A DNA stretch of 64,000 nt, from positions 1 through 64,000 of the forward strand of contig NZ_DATJTC010000010.1 of assembly GCF_035503745.1 (NCBI RefSeq), in the 5' to 3' direction. The notes beneath the pieces are model-generated. The model had not been told where the DNA came from. It made no database searches and worked only from the letters and a program-made list of their open reading frames with translations. Shown here piece after piece: positions 7,519 through 16,267 of this stretch. The translations under genes were made by a program, and so were the position numbers. This DNA comes from Dyella_B sp035503745 (GTDB lineage: Bacteria > Pseudomonadota > Gammaproteobacteria > Xanthomonadales > Rhodanobacteraceae). Within the stretch, counting starts at the first letter, position 1. Each line of letters opens with the position of its first letter.

Positions 7519-8075
7519 CTGCAAGCGTCAAGCATGATCTACAAATTTGATGAAGAAGTTATTTTTGTACGGCTTAAGGGCTTGAACACCCTTAAGCATC
7601 TTGCGTTCGGAATTCTTCTATTCGAGCGCGCGCTACCGGTTTCCTTCAGTTCCAACTTGATTTCCTTTCCAGTGGAGGGGGAGAGTTGCGAGCTGCACTA
7701 GCTCAATTGTGGCTAACTGGAAACTGAAGATAAACAAGAGGCATCCTTTATTGCGCGCGCAGTATGCGAAGATCGAACCCTGCCACAGCCAGATGATCAG
7801 TCGCGGCGCTGGCTGGCCTCGGGGGATATGAGCTAGAAGGGATCGACCATGTTCAAATGGTTTATCATTTGATCATCAAGGCAAGGGAAAGTTGTTCGGA
7901 AGTCTGAGGCTGCAAGTTGCGCGCGGGTTGTTACGATAAATAGGCAACGCCGCTTTTCGAGATTGCCACCTCGATGGTTTGCAAGAGCTATGTTGCAAAT
8001 TCAAATGGTCGTATGCCGAAACGGAAGCCGAGTCCGATGGCATCGTACTCGCAGTCGAATGAGCCGGTCGCAACG
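7519..8075. other. 557-bp intergenic stretch, one weak small ORF and a hairpin
   Basis: No convincing gene. A 55-codon ORF on the plus strand (7534-7701, starting MIYKFDEEVIFVRLKGLN) begins 15 bases after the preceding stop but has no ribosome binding site. Inside it, GCTTAAGGG (7572-7580) and CCCTTAAGC (7589-7597) form a 9-bp hairpin with an 8-base loop and no T run. The remainder is the boundary between acquired and core DNA. Confidence 0.4.
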
Positions 8076-8924
8076 CTACGGCATCCACTCCATCGCATAC
8101 CACACCGACAACGTCTCTCCAGGCGACAACTGTCGTGAGGGCGTCAGATTAAACGCATCCGGCGGTCCGCTTTGCGGTTCGATGCAGGTGGCGTGCGCAG
8201 TCTCGTCATAGATCACCCAATGATCGCAGCTTGAACTTAGCCGGATGCGCTGGCCGGCGCGATGCATCACCAGCGGTTTGTCGTTGAGGAAGCAATCGTC
8301 CCACGGCGGTGGTGGCGGATCGATCACGGGCAATGTCGCTATGCCTTGGGCGTCGCGGGGGTACATGCGCGTGGGTGCGAATTCCAGCCGATCAGGCTTG
8401 CGAAACCAGGGGTGCCAGCCCAGCGTGGCGGGCATCGGCTGTTCGCCGGCGGTGATGGAAAGCGTCATGCGCAAGCCGTCCTGGCCTACTTCGATGCGCT
8501 GCCGCGCGATGCCGCCGAACGGCCAGCTTTCGTCCTCGGGTAGCGGCAGCGAGAGATCGATGTGGGTGGGCGAGTGGCCGTCGATCCACCACGGCAGGGC
8601 GAAGGCGATGCCGTGGATCGCATGTTCGCCAAAATTGCGCGGCAACTGGATATCGCGGCCGTGAAAGCGAAAGCGTCCGTGCCGGATGCGCCCCGCCCAT
8701 GGCAGCATGGGATAGCTCCCCCAGGCGATCATCGCCTCGTCGCCTTCATCGTGGCCGATGAGCCAGGTGTCGTGGTCGGTAGTGATCTGCGCGATGCGTC
8801 CGCCAGCGGAGGGCGCTATATCGACGGTCAGGCTGCCGTGGGCAATGCGCACCAAGGGGCCGGGGTGCATCGGGCGCTGCGCGTGGCAGGTGGCGGATGA
8901 GGCGGAATCGGCGTTACTTGCCAT
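8076..8924 (-). CDS. Aldose 1-epimerase family protein
   Basis: A 282-residue galactose-mutarotase-like protein that likely interconverts alpha and beta anomers of sugars released from xylan (xylose, arabinose or glucuronate). The expected active-site elements are present: the first His in FGEHAIHGIAFALPWW, the catalytic His in TLGWHPWFRKP, and the catalytic Glu in CIEPQSGPPDAFNL. There is no signal peptide, so it is cytoplasmic. Its start overlaps the end of the GH43 gene by 11 bases, so the two are co-translated. It is the last gene of the unit GPH transporter - GH43 - epimerase. The precise sugar specificity cannot be read from the sequence. Confidence 0.88.
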   Translation of the reverse strand: MASNADSASSATCHAQRPMHPGPLVRIAHGSLTVDIAPSAGGRIAQITTDHDTWLIGHDEGDEAMIAWGSYPMLPWAGRIRHGRFRFHGRDIQLPRNFGEHAIHGIAFALPWWIDGHSPTHIDLSLPLPEDESWPFGGIARQRIEVGQDGLRMTLSITAGEQPMPATLGWHPWFRKPDRLEFAPTRMYPRDAQGIATLPVIDPPPPPWDDCFLNDKPLVMHRAGQRIRLSSSCDHWVIYDETAHATCIEPQSGPPDAFNLTPSRQLSPGETLSVWYAMEWMP

Positions 8925-9930
8925 AGGGAGCGATGGTGATGATCTTGCCGTGTTCGTCGTAGTGCAGTTCGGTCATCTTGATCGAGCGCAGGTGGGTGAC
9001 GCCGCCGGACAGAATGGCGTCGTGATAAAACAGGTACCACTTGCCGGCGAACGTGCAGATGGAATGGTGTGTGGTCCAGCCGACCACTTCGCTCATGATC
9101 CTACCCTGATAGGTGAATGGACCGTAGGGGTTGTCGCCCGTGGCATAGCACAGAAAATGCGTATTGCCGGTGGAGTAGGAAAGGTAATACCGACCCTGAT
9201 AGGCGTGCATCCATGGCGCTTCGAAATAGCGGCGCTCGTGGTCGCCGGCCAGCAGTGGCCGGCCGTGTTCGTCCAGGATGACCACTTCGCGCGGCGCTTC
9301 GGCAAATTGCTTCATGTCCGGGCCAAGTCTGGCCACGCGCGGGCCCAGCGCGGGCTGGTCGGCAGGCGGCTCTTGGTGCGTGCCGGCGTAGGCGTTGTCG
9401 CGGTATTTCTGCAGCTGGCCGCCCCAGATACCGCCGAAGTACATGTAGTGGGTGCCGTCGTCATCGGCATACACGGCAGGGTCGATGGAGTAGCTGCCGT
9501 CGATCGCTTCCGGTTCGGGCGTGAACGGGCCCTCCGGGCGATCGGAGAGCGCCACGCCGATCTGGAAGAGGCCGTCGGCGCGCTTGGCCGGAAAGTAAAG
9601 GTAATAACGGCCGTCTTTGCAGGCGGCATCGGGTGCCCACATCTGCCGCTCGGCCCATGGCACGTCTTTGACGTGCAGGGCGACGCCGCAGTCCACTGCT
9701 TCGTCGTCGGGCGAGGCCATGCGCAAGACGTGATAATCCTCCATGCAAAAATGGTCGCCGTTGTCGTTGAACGGCACGCCGCCCTCGATGTCATGCGAAG
9801 GATAGATGTAGATCGCGCCGTCGAACACATGGGCCGAGGGGTCGGCGGTATAGATGTGGGTGACCAGCGGCTTGGATATCGCGCGCGCGGCTAGTGCGCG
9901 CGAATCGTGTTCCAGCATTTCATCGGACAT
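8914..9930 (-). CDS. GH43 beta-xylosidase / alpha-L-arabinofuranosidase
   Basis: A 338-residue five-bladed beta-propeller glycoside hydrolase of family 43. The catalytic base Asp is in TADPSAHVFDG, the pKa-modulating Asp in SIDPAVYADDDGTHYMYFGG, and the general acid Glu in YFEAPWMHAYQG. No signal peptide is seen, so it probably works in the cytoplasm on xylo- or arabinoxylo-oligosaccharides brought in by the adjacent GPH symporter. The start is placed at the ATG at 9930 (MSDEMLEHDS); the longer frame to 9999 would overlap the transporter gene and lacks sense. Whether the substrate is xylobiose, arabinose side chains or both cannot be decided without an assay. Confidence 0.9.
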   Translation of the reverse strand: MSDEMLEHDSRALAARAISKPLVTHIYTADPSAHVFDGAIYIYPSHDIEGGVPFNDNGDHFCMEDYHVLRMASPDDEAVDCGVALHVKDVPWAERQMWAPDAACKDGRYYLYFPAKRADGLFQIGVALSDRPEGPFTPEPEAIDGSYSIDPAVYADDDGTHYMYFGGIWGGQLQKYRDNAYAGTHQEPPADQPALGPRVARLGPDMKQFAEAPREVVILDEHGRPLLAGDHERRYFEAPWMHAYQGRYYLSYSTGNTHFLCYATGDNPYGPFTYQGRIMSEVVGWTTHHSICTFAGKWYLFYHDAILSGGVTHLRSIKMTELHYDEHGKIITIAPYGK

Positions 9931-9964
9931 GGCGAATAAACCGTGTGAAAGGGTGCATGGGACA

Positions 9965-11449
9965 TCAGGGCACCACGGCGGCCTGCAGGCGGCGCGCATC
10001 GAGTTCGCGTTCGATGCGCAGCTCCATCGGCTTGTCGATGTCGTACAGGAACATCAAGGCCACGGCGGCAAGGAAGGGCAGCGAGCACAGCACGCTGACC
10101 GTGAGATGGATGCCGCGCACGGCGTCGGCCGATTGCGCCGTCGCATCGGCATGGTAGCCGTAGAGCGCAAGGATGCCGGCCACGCACGCGCCGCCGATGC
10201 TCAGCCCCACCTTCAATCCGCACAGCATGGCGGAGAAAATGATGGCGGTGGCGCGGCGGCGGTTCTTCCATTCCGAATAATCGGCCACGTCGGCGATCAT
10301 GGCCCATAGCAGCGGAATGGTGATGCCGTAGAAGAAGCCGTGAAAGACGTAGGAAAGCACCACCAGGCCGACGCTGTCGGGCGAATAGACATAGAAAGCC
10401 AGCAAAAACAGCGTGGACGCGAACAAGGCGCCGCCGAACACGTCGCGCTTGCCGAAACGATCGGCCAGCCGCTTGGAAAAGCCGATGCCTACGATCATGA
10501 AGATGATGCCTAGTGCATTGAACAAGCTGAAGGCGGAGGTGGGTGCGTCCTTGGGCCATTGGAAATCGGTCAGGCCGATAGCGTCCAATACCTTGTTCAA
10601 ACCGGCGATAAAGCTGTTGAAACCGACATGTTGCAGGAATGTGGCCAGCGCTGCCTCATGCATGTAGTACTTGAAGTAATAGATGTACATGCCGCCCTTG
10701 AGGGCCAGGTTGATGAACAGCAGCACCGTCACCGCCAGCATGATTTGCCAGGGGCGGTTTTTCACGAGGTCCAGCAGATCATCGCGCACACTGGAAGCCT
10801 CCCCGCGCGCCGGTACGATGCGTTCGCGCGTGGTGAGAAAGGTAATCAGGAAGAACACCGTGCCGACGATGGCGAACAGTGTCATGGTGTTGTGGAACCC
10901 GCGCGCCTTGTCCCCGCCGCCGAGAATCAGTACCAGCGGCAGCAGCAACACCTGGATGATGAATTGCGCCACCATCACCGCCACGAAGCGGTACGAGGAA
11001 AGGCTGTTGCGCTCGGCCATGCTGCCGGTCAATACGCCGCTCAACGCGGAGTAGGGCAGGTTATTGGCGACGTAGACCAGCACCAGCAGCGAGTAGGTCG
11101 CCAGCGCGTACGTCACCTTTCCCTGCTCGCCCAGTGAGGGGGTGCTGAAGGCGAGCAGGGAAAGGGCGCCAAAGGGAATGGACGTCCATAGAATCCAGGG
11201 ACGGAATTTGCCCCAGCGGGTATGCGTGCGGTCGGCGATCAGGCCGATGACCGGCGTAAACACGAACGCGCCAAGCATGCCGACGGCAAAGATGATGGTG
11301 GCCGCGGTGCCGGCGGGAATGCGGAACACGTCGGTGTAGAAGAAGGCAAGAAACGTCACCAGCGTCTGAAAAATCAGGTTGGCGGCAAGATCGCCAAGGC
11401 TGTAGCCGATTTTCTCCACCACGCTGAGTGTCTGGGGGGTGCTGTTCAT
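9965..11449 (-). CDS. GPH-family sugar:cation symporter
   Basis: A 494-residue inner-membrane transporter of the glycoside-pentoside-hexuronide (MelB/XynP) family with about twelve hydrophobic spans. Typical features are KIGYSLGDLAANLIFQ at the N-terminus, the DRTHTRWGKFRPWILW loop between TM2 and TM3, and the conserved NLPYSALSG segment. GPH members next to GH43 genes usually import xylobiose or longer xylo-oligosaccharides, and that is the inferred role. It is followed by GH43 and the epimerase in the same direction. The upstream TonB receptor gene is separated by a terminator, so this gene probably has its own promoter or relies on read-through. Confidence 0.9.
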   Translation of the reverse strand: MNSTPQTLSVVEKIGYSLGDLAANLIFQTLVTFLAFFYTDVFRIPAGTAATIIFAVGMLGAFVFTPVIGLIADRTHTRWGKFRPWILWTSIPFGALSLLAFSTPSLGEQGKVTYALATYSLLVLVYVANNLPYSALSGVLTGSMAERNSLSSYRFVAVMVAQFIIQVLLLPLVLILGGGDKARGFHNTMTLFAIVGTVFFLITFLTTRERIVPARGEASSVRDDLLDLVKNRPWQIMLAVTVLLFINLALKGGMYIYYFKYYMHEAALATFLQHVGFNSFIAGLNKVLDAIGLTDFQWPKDAPTSAFSLFNALGIIFMIVGIGFSKRLADRFGKRDVFGGALFASTLFLLAFYVYSPDSVGLVVLSYVFHGFFYGITIPLLWAMIADVADYSEWKNRRRATAIIFSAMLCGLKVGLSIGGACVAGILALYGYHADATAQSADAVRGIHLTVSVLCSLPFLAAVALMFLYDIDKPMELRIERELDARRLQAAVVP

Positions 11450-11512
11450 CGCTCGATCATGGCTTGTGCGGAACGCGCAGCGTATCGCGTGTGGGCTACG
11501 GTCCGCAGCATT

Positions 11513-11555
11513 AAAAAAAACGGCCCACCGGGCATGACGCCGACCGGGTGGGCCG
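11513..11555 (-). terminator. Rho-independent terminator after the TonB receptor gene
   Basis: On the minus strand GGCCCACC pairs with GGTGGGCC (stem arms 11547-11554 and 11522-11529 in plus coordinates, with further pairing inside) and is followed by a run of eight T. It lies 27 bases after the receptor stop codon. Confidence 0.85.
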
Positions 11556-11581
11556 AGGGGGTTTAGACGTTGCAGCGGCGA

Positions 11582-14506
11582 TCAGAACGTGCCACGGATA
11601 CCGAGCATGATGGCGAAGCCCGGCGTGTAGTACGTGTAGGCGGCGTTGGAATAGGTAAACGTGGTGCGCAAGTCCGCCTTGGTCATATTGGTGGCATCGA
11701 GCGTAATCATCGGCTTGGACGGCAGATGCGGGAACTGATAGCTCGCACCCAGGTCGAGCTGGCCGCGCGCATCGGTCTTGATCTGGCCGAACTCAAGGCC
11801 GTTCTGGTCGGCGGTGGAGCTGATCTGCGCCGCATTCCACACGTACGACAGCCGGATCGTGGTGTTGTAGCCCTCCCAGTAGCCGGTGAGGTTGTAGGTA
11901 TGCGGCGAAATGCCCACGGCCTGCGCCGGTACGCCGGCGCCGATGTTCTTCTGCGAGACGACGGTGTAGTTCGCCTGCAGGCCCAGGCCCTTGTAGATGA
12001 AATCCAGCGGCTGCACCCAGGTCAGTTCCGCGCCCTTGATGAACAGTGTGCCGTCGGCGTTGACCTGCTGGGTCACCTGCACCATCGCCGAATTCGGGCC
12101 GCCGCGCAGCTGCAGCGATTGCTGCTGCGTGGGCGTGAGGTCCGCATAGGGCACGCCCAGCGCCGTGAACGGAACCAGGTTGGTACCGTTGACGGTGAAG
12201 CCGGTGATGCGCTTGCCGAACAGATCCACGCCGACATAGCCTTCGTTACCGGTATACCACTCGCCGCCGAAGTCGAGGTTGGTGGACAGGTACGGCGCCA
12301 GCTTCGGATTGCCTTCGCTGGCGATTTCCGCCGCGGGGTCGCTGAAGTTGAGGCCCGGCACCATCGCGCTGGGGTCCGGACGGGTCATCGAGCGCGATGC
12401 GGCCAGGCGCACGATGATGTTGTCGGTGGCGTTGTAGGCGGCGTTGAACGACGGCAGGTAGTAGCCGTAGGCGTGCTTGAGCGTCACCTCTTCGGTCTGG
12501 CCGTTAAGCGTCACGGGGCCGGACACGGTCTGGTCGGTGTAGGCGTGGCGCACGCCGCCGTTGACGCGCAACTCGTTGCCCCACAGGTCGAACTTGCCGT
12601 TGCCCTGCACATACCAGGCCCAGGTGCTTTCCTCGATGTCGCCGGAGCTGGCGCCGGTGGCCGCGGCGGACGATAGCGGCGCGATGGACTCGTAGTAGCC
12701 GTAGTTGGTGGCTGCCATCAGCGCGGAGTAGTTCATCGCGATGAAGCCGGCCGGCCCCGACGAGAGGTAGGACGGCAGCGCCGAGGCGGGCACCGCGGCT
12801 TCGCCATAGTTTTGCCAGGCAGAGGTATCGACATAGGCCTTGATCTGGCGCGCGATATCGTCATAGGCGACGCCGACCTTGACATTGTTGTCGTCGTCGC
12901 CGATCTGCAGGTCTTCGCGCGTGCCCTTGTTGTCGGTCACACGTGTTTCGTTGTCCACGTTCAGGCGGTACCAGGTCCAGCCGGCGTTGGGATCGTTGAG
13001 ATTGACACTGGAGGTAATGGTCGGGTAGTTGCCGCCTTTGTTGTTGTAGGTGACGGTGGTGATCGGCGACATCACCGCCAGCGTCGGCTGCTCGTTCTCA
13101 TACCAGCTGCGCTGTGAGTAGCCTTGGAAGTCGAGCTTGATGTTCTCGTCGTCGCCGAACAGGAATTCGCCGCCCGGGTTGAGGTTGTAGAAGTGCACAT
13201 GCTCTTGGTACGGGCGTTCTTCCAGGAAGTACTGTGCGTTGGCGAAGGTGGCGCTGGTCACCACATCGTTCTGGTCCACCTGCATATTGGTGGGGATCAA
13301 CTGGCCGCTGCGGCCGATCAGATCCATGTCGGTGCGATTGAAATCGCGCTCCTGCTTGGAGAACAGCGTATCAAGGTAGAAATGCGCGCGCTCATCGGGG
13401 CGGAATTCGAAGGACATCAAGGCCGACTGGTGGTCGTTGGTGCCCTGGATGTACGCATCGCGGCCCAGGCGCGGAATCAGTGCGTTGGCGATCTGCGAGG
13501 TGGTCAGACCCGGGTTATGGGCCAGCAGCCACGCGTTGTCGATCGTCTGCCCTGGAATCAGGCCCGCACCCGCGCCGGCCGGAACGGTGGCCGGTATGGT
13601 CCAACTGCCCGCGCCGGGGCTGCACGAACCCGACGCGATGCCGCACTGGGCGGCGCTGAGGTGCGGCGTGGTCCAGCCGATGGTTTCGAAGCCGCGCACG
13701 TCATAATCGCTGCGCGATCCGGTGAGGCCGATCAAGGCGCCGAAGGTGTTGTCCTTACTCGTCCAGCTGCCGATGAAAGCGCCGCGCGGTTTGACGTCGT
13801 CGCCGATCGAGTTGTAGGTGCTCTGCGCCGAATAGGTCAGGTGCGTGCCCGGATTGTCGAACGGGCGCGTGGTGCGCATGTCCACCACGCCGGCGATGCC
13901 GCCTTCGGTCATATCCGCCTGCGGCGTCTTGTTTACCGTCAACTGGGTGAAGAATTCGCTCGGCAAGAGATCCAGATCGACTTCGCGGTTCTGGTTTTGC
14001 GAATCCAGCGTGCCGGAAGAGGCCACGGCAATCTGGTCGCCGTTGAGCAGGATCTTGGTGAAATCGGTGCCCAGGCCGCGAATCTGCACGTTCATGCCCT
14101 CGCCGTCCACGTCGCGCGAAATTTGCACGCCCGGGATGCGGTTCAGCGATTCGGCGATATTGGTATCGGGAAACTTGCCGATGTCTTCGGCGTAGACCGT
14201 ATCGACCACGTTGGTGGCGTCGCGCTTGGCTTCGGTCGAAAACTCAATACTGCTGCGATAGCCGCCGTTGACGTTGACGGCGCCAAGCTGCTTTACCGGC
14301 GGCTTGGCGTTGGGCGTTTGCGTGTTGCTTGCCTGCGCGCCGGTTTGCGTCTGGTTTTGCTTAGGGCCTTGCGCCGGCGCCTGGTTTTGCGCGGCGGTTG
14401 CCGCGGGGCTTTGCGATGAATCCTGTGCTTGTGCGATCCCCGCCGCACTCAGCAGGGCCAGTGTTAATGCGCGCGACAACATCGTTCTTGCAAATGGGCT
14501 TTGCAC
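11582..14506 (-). CDS. TonB-dependent receptor, probable xylo-oligosaccharide uptake
   Basis: A 974-residue outer-membrane receptor. It has a signal peptide (residues 1-27, ending AGIAQAQ), then a low-complexity Gln/Asn/Ala/Pro linker (about 28-70), a plug domain (about 85-210, with VDTVYAEDIGKFPDTNIAE and NVQIRGLGTDFTKILLNG), and a long beta-barrel ending in an aromatic residue (GIRGTF), as required for barrel assembly. Receptors of this type with the IGKFPDTNIAESLNRIPGV signature occur in carbohydrate-utilisation loci of Xanthomonadales. The xylan genes around it and the palindromic operator 113 bases upstream point to decorated xylo-oligosaccharides as ligand, which is inference. It forms a monocistronic unit closed by a strong terminator and is divergent from exuT-uxaC. 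Confidence 0.92.
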   Translation of the reverse strand: MQSPFARTMLSRALTLALLSAAGIAQAQDSSQSPAATAAQNQAPAQGPKQNQTQTGAQASNTQTPNAKPPVKQLGAVNVNGGYRSSIEFSTEAKRDATNVVDTVYAEDIGKFPDTNIAESLNRIPGVQISRDVDGEGMNVQIRGLGTDFTKILLNGDQIAVASSGTLDSQNQNREVDLDLLPSEFFTQLTVNKTPQADMTEGGIAGVVDMRTTRPFDNPGTHLTYSAQSTYNSIGDDVKPRGAFIGSWTSKDNTFGALIGLTGSRSDYDVRGFETIGWTTPHLSAAQCGIASGSCSPGAGSWTIPATVPAGAGAGLIPGQTIDNAWLLAHNPGLTTSQIANALIPRLGRDAYIQGTNDHQSALMSFEFRPDERAHFYLDTLFSKQERDFNRTDMDLIGRSGQLIPTNMQVDQNDVVTSATFANAQYFLEERPYQEHVHFYNLNPGGEFLFGDDENIKLDFQGYSQRSWYENEQPTLAVMSPITTVTYNNKGGNYPTITSSVNLNDPNAGWTWYRLNVDNETRVTDNKGTREDLQIGDDDNNVKVGVAYDDIARQIKAYVDTSAWQNYGEAAVPASALPSYLSSGPAGFIAMNYSALMAATNYGYYESIAPLSSAAATGASSGDIEESTWAWYVQGNGKFDLWGNELRVNGGVRHAYTDQTVSGPVTLNGQTEEVTLKHAYGYYLPSFNAAYNATDNIIVRLAASRSMTRPDPSAMVPGLNFSDPAAEIASEGNPKLAPYLSTNLDFGGEWYTGNEGYVGVDLFGKRITGFTVNGTNLVPFTALGVPYADLTPTQQQSLQLRGGPNSAMVQVTQQVNADGTLFIKGAELTWVQPLDFIYKGLGLQANYTVVSQKNIGAGVPAQAVGISPHTYNLTGYWEGYNTTIRLSYVWNAAQISSTADQNGLEFGQIKTDARGQLDLGASYQFPHLPSKPMITLDATNMTKADLRTTFTYSNAAYTYYTPGFAIMLGIRGTF

Positions 14507-14618
14507 CTTACTCCCCTCCCGATTCTTGTGTCTGGTAGTCCCCGTCGCGCAACCGGCCCTTACTTCCCCCCGGTGCGACGACTGTCTTGGGCGACCTTTG
14601 TCCTTCGGTCCGCCGGAA

Positions 14619-14632
14619 CGGTAGCGCTAACA
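14619..14632 (-). promoter_or_regulatory. LacI-type operator upstream of the TonB receptor gene
   Basis: On the minus strand it reads TGTTAGCGCTACCG, an almost perfect palindrome around TAGCGCTA, 113 bases before the receptor start. It matches three other sites at 14786, 27904 and 33635, all in front of xylan genes, and resembles the XylR box described in Xanthomonas (TGGTAGCGCTAACA). Confidence 0.75.
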
Positions 14633-14785
14633 TTTTCGGCACGCACGCTGCAGGGCAACATAAATTTCACGGAGCGCCCGAAGCGAGGAAAAAGTCCGAC
14701 AAATTTGCTGCCGAACGATGAGCGCGGCAGGGGCGCGATGGGGCCGGGTCGGACGGAGTGGCATTTGAATTTGCGTCTGTGTTAA

Positions 14786-14799
14786 TGATAGCGCTAACA
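14786..14799 (+). promoter_or_regulatory. LacI-type operator upstream of exuT
   Basis: TGATAGCGCTAACA lies 92 bases upstream of the exuT start and is the second copy of the palindrome in this divergent region. The two sites are 167 bases apart, so one regulator could bind both and loop the DNA. Confidence 0.75.
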
Positions 14800-14890
14800 A
14801 GAACACGCTCGAGCACACCGGCAACACCCGCTGGCGCAAAGCGGAAGTAAGTTCGCCGTTGCCAGTCCACATAAACCGCCCGGAAGTGAC

Positions 14891-16207
14891 ATGGACCCAG
14901 CCAGCTCTACCGCTACGACTTCGATGCGAAGCGGAAACATCGGCAGATACCGCTGGCGCGTGTGCGCCATGCTGCTGGCGGCGACCACCATCAACTACAT
15001 CGATCGCCAGGTGCTGGGCGTGCTTGCGCCATTTCTGCAGGGCACCTTTCATTGGAGCGAAATCGACTACAGCAACATCGTCACTGCATTCCAGGCCGCC
15101 TATGCGATCGGTCTGCTGTGCGCCGGCGCGGTGATCGACCGCTTCGGCACGCGTATCGGCTACGCCATGGCCATCGGTATCTGGAGCCTGGCGGCGATGG
15201 GCCATGCGCTGGCCGTGGGCGTGGCCAGTTTTGCCCTCGCGCGCTTCGCGTTGGGGCTGGGGGAGTCGGGCAATTTCCCGGCGGCGATCAAGGCGGTGGC
15301 CGAGTGGTTTCCGCAGAAGGAGCGCGCGCTGGCCGCGGGCGTGTTCAATGCCGGCTCGAACATCGGCGCGATCGTCGCGCCGCTGGTGGTTCCGTTCGTC
15401 GCATCGCGCTGGGGCTGGCAGGCCGCGTTTCTTTTCACCGGCGTGCTGAGCGCAATGTGGGTGACGGTGTGGCTGGTCACCTATCGCACTCCCGACCATC
15501 AGCCCAGGTTGTCTGCGGCCGAGCGCGCGTATATCGGGCAGGAGCCGGTGGCGGGGCCGCGGGTGCCGTGGTCGCGGCTGCTTGGTTACCGGCAGGTATG
15601 GGCGTTCGTGGCGGCAAAGTTCATCACCGATCCAATCTGGTGGTTTTTTTTGTTCTGGCTGCCGAAATTCCTGCATGCGACCTATGGTCTCACCCTGCTG
15701 GACCTGGGGTTGCCGCTGATCGTGATCTTTCTGCTTGCCGATGCGGGCAGCGTGGCGGGCGGCTGGTTTGCGGGCAGGCTAATCAAGCACGGATGGAGCG
15801 TCAATCGCGCGCGCAAGCTGGCCATGCTGACTTGCGCACTGGCGGTGGTACCGGTGATGTTTGCGGCCCGGGCCAGCCATCTTTGGCTGGCAGTGGCGTT
15901 GGTGGGGCTGGCCACGGCAGGGCATCAGGGCTGGTCGGCGAACGTGTACACGCTCACTTCCGATCTGTTTCCGCGTCAAGCAGTGGCTTCGGTGGTCGGC
16001 ATCGGCGGTTTCGCCGGTGCAGTGGGCGGCATGCTGATTTCCACCGTCATCGGCGTGCTGTTACAGACCACGCACAGTTACGTTCCGGTGTTTTTGCTTG
16101 CAGGCATGGCCTATTTCGTTGCGCTTGCGGTGGTGCAGTTGCTGGTTCCGCGCATGGAACCGGTACGGCTGGACGATGGGCCGGCCGCTTCAAAAACGCT
16201 GCGCTGA
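14891..16207 (+). CDS. exuT: MFS hexuronate transporter, ExuT-like
   Basis: A 438-residue major-facilitator transporter of the anion:cation symporter branch, with about twelve hydrophobic spans. Family features are TTINYIDRQVLGVLAPFL in TM1, the GLGESGNFPAAIKAVAEWFP motif in TM4 (typical of hexuronate/galactonate porters) and FITDPIWWFFLFWLPKFL in TM7. It probably imports D-glucuronate (and perhaps galacturonate) freed from 4-O-methylglucuronoxylan. It leads an operon with uxaC (gap 60 bases) and has an operator of the xylan regulon upstream. GGAAG precedes the ATG closely. The exact substrate (glucuronate versus other uronates) is inferred from uxaC and aguA nearby. Confidence 0.88.
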   Translation: MDPASSTATTSMRSGNIGRYRWRVCAMLLAATTINYIDRQVLGVLAPFLQGTFHWSEIDYSNIVTAFQAAYAIGLLCAGAVIDRFGTRIGYAMAIGIWSLAAMGHALAVGVASFALARFALGLGESGNFPAAIKAVAEWFPQKERALAAGVFNAGSNIGAIVAPLVVPFVASRWGWQAAFLFTGVLSAMWVTVWLVTYRTPDHQPRLSAAERAYIGQEPVAGPRVPWSRLLGYRQVWAFVAAKFITDPIWWFFLFWLPKFLHATYGLTLLDLGLPLIVIFLLADAGSVAGGWFAGRLIKHGWSVNRARKLAMLTCALAVVPVMFAARASHLWLAVALVGLATAGHQGWSANVYTLTSDLFPRQAVASVVGIGGFAGAVGGMLISTVIGVLLQTTHSYVPVFLLAGMAYFVALAVVQLLVPRMEPVRLDDGPAASKTLR

Positions 16208-16267
16208 ACGTGCCTCGGGCCGGGCTTACACTTTACTCCAAGGCATTACATCCCCTTTTTTGACGAC

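Larger units (their letters stand above)
14507..14890. promoter_or_regulatory. Divergent promoter region, TonB receptor / exuT
   Basis: A 384-bp gene-free stretch between two divergent starts. It carries two copies of a palindrome built on TAGCGCTA, one near each gene, and must contain both promoters. Overlapping open frames here are short and without coding features. Confidence 0.7.

Noticed and set aside
13124..14419. Long open frame on the plus strand opposite the TonB receptor gene
   Set aside because: It is the antisense shadow of a high-GC gene; its translation is Arg/Ala/Val/His-rich with no domain, whereas the minus frame encodes a complete receptor.
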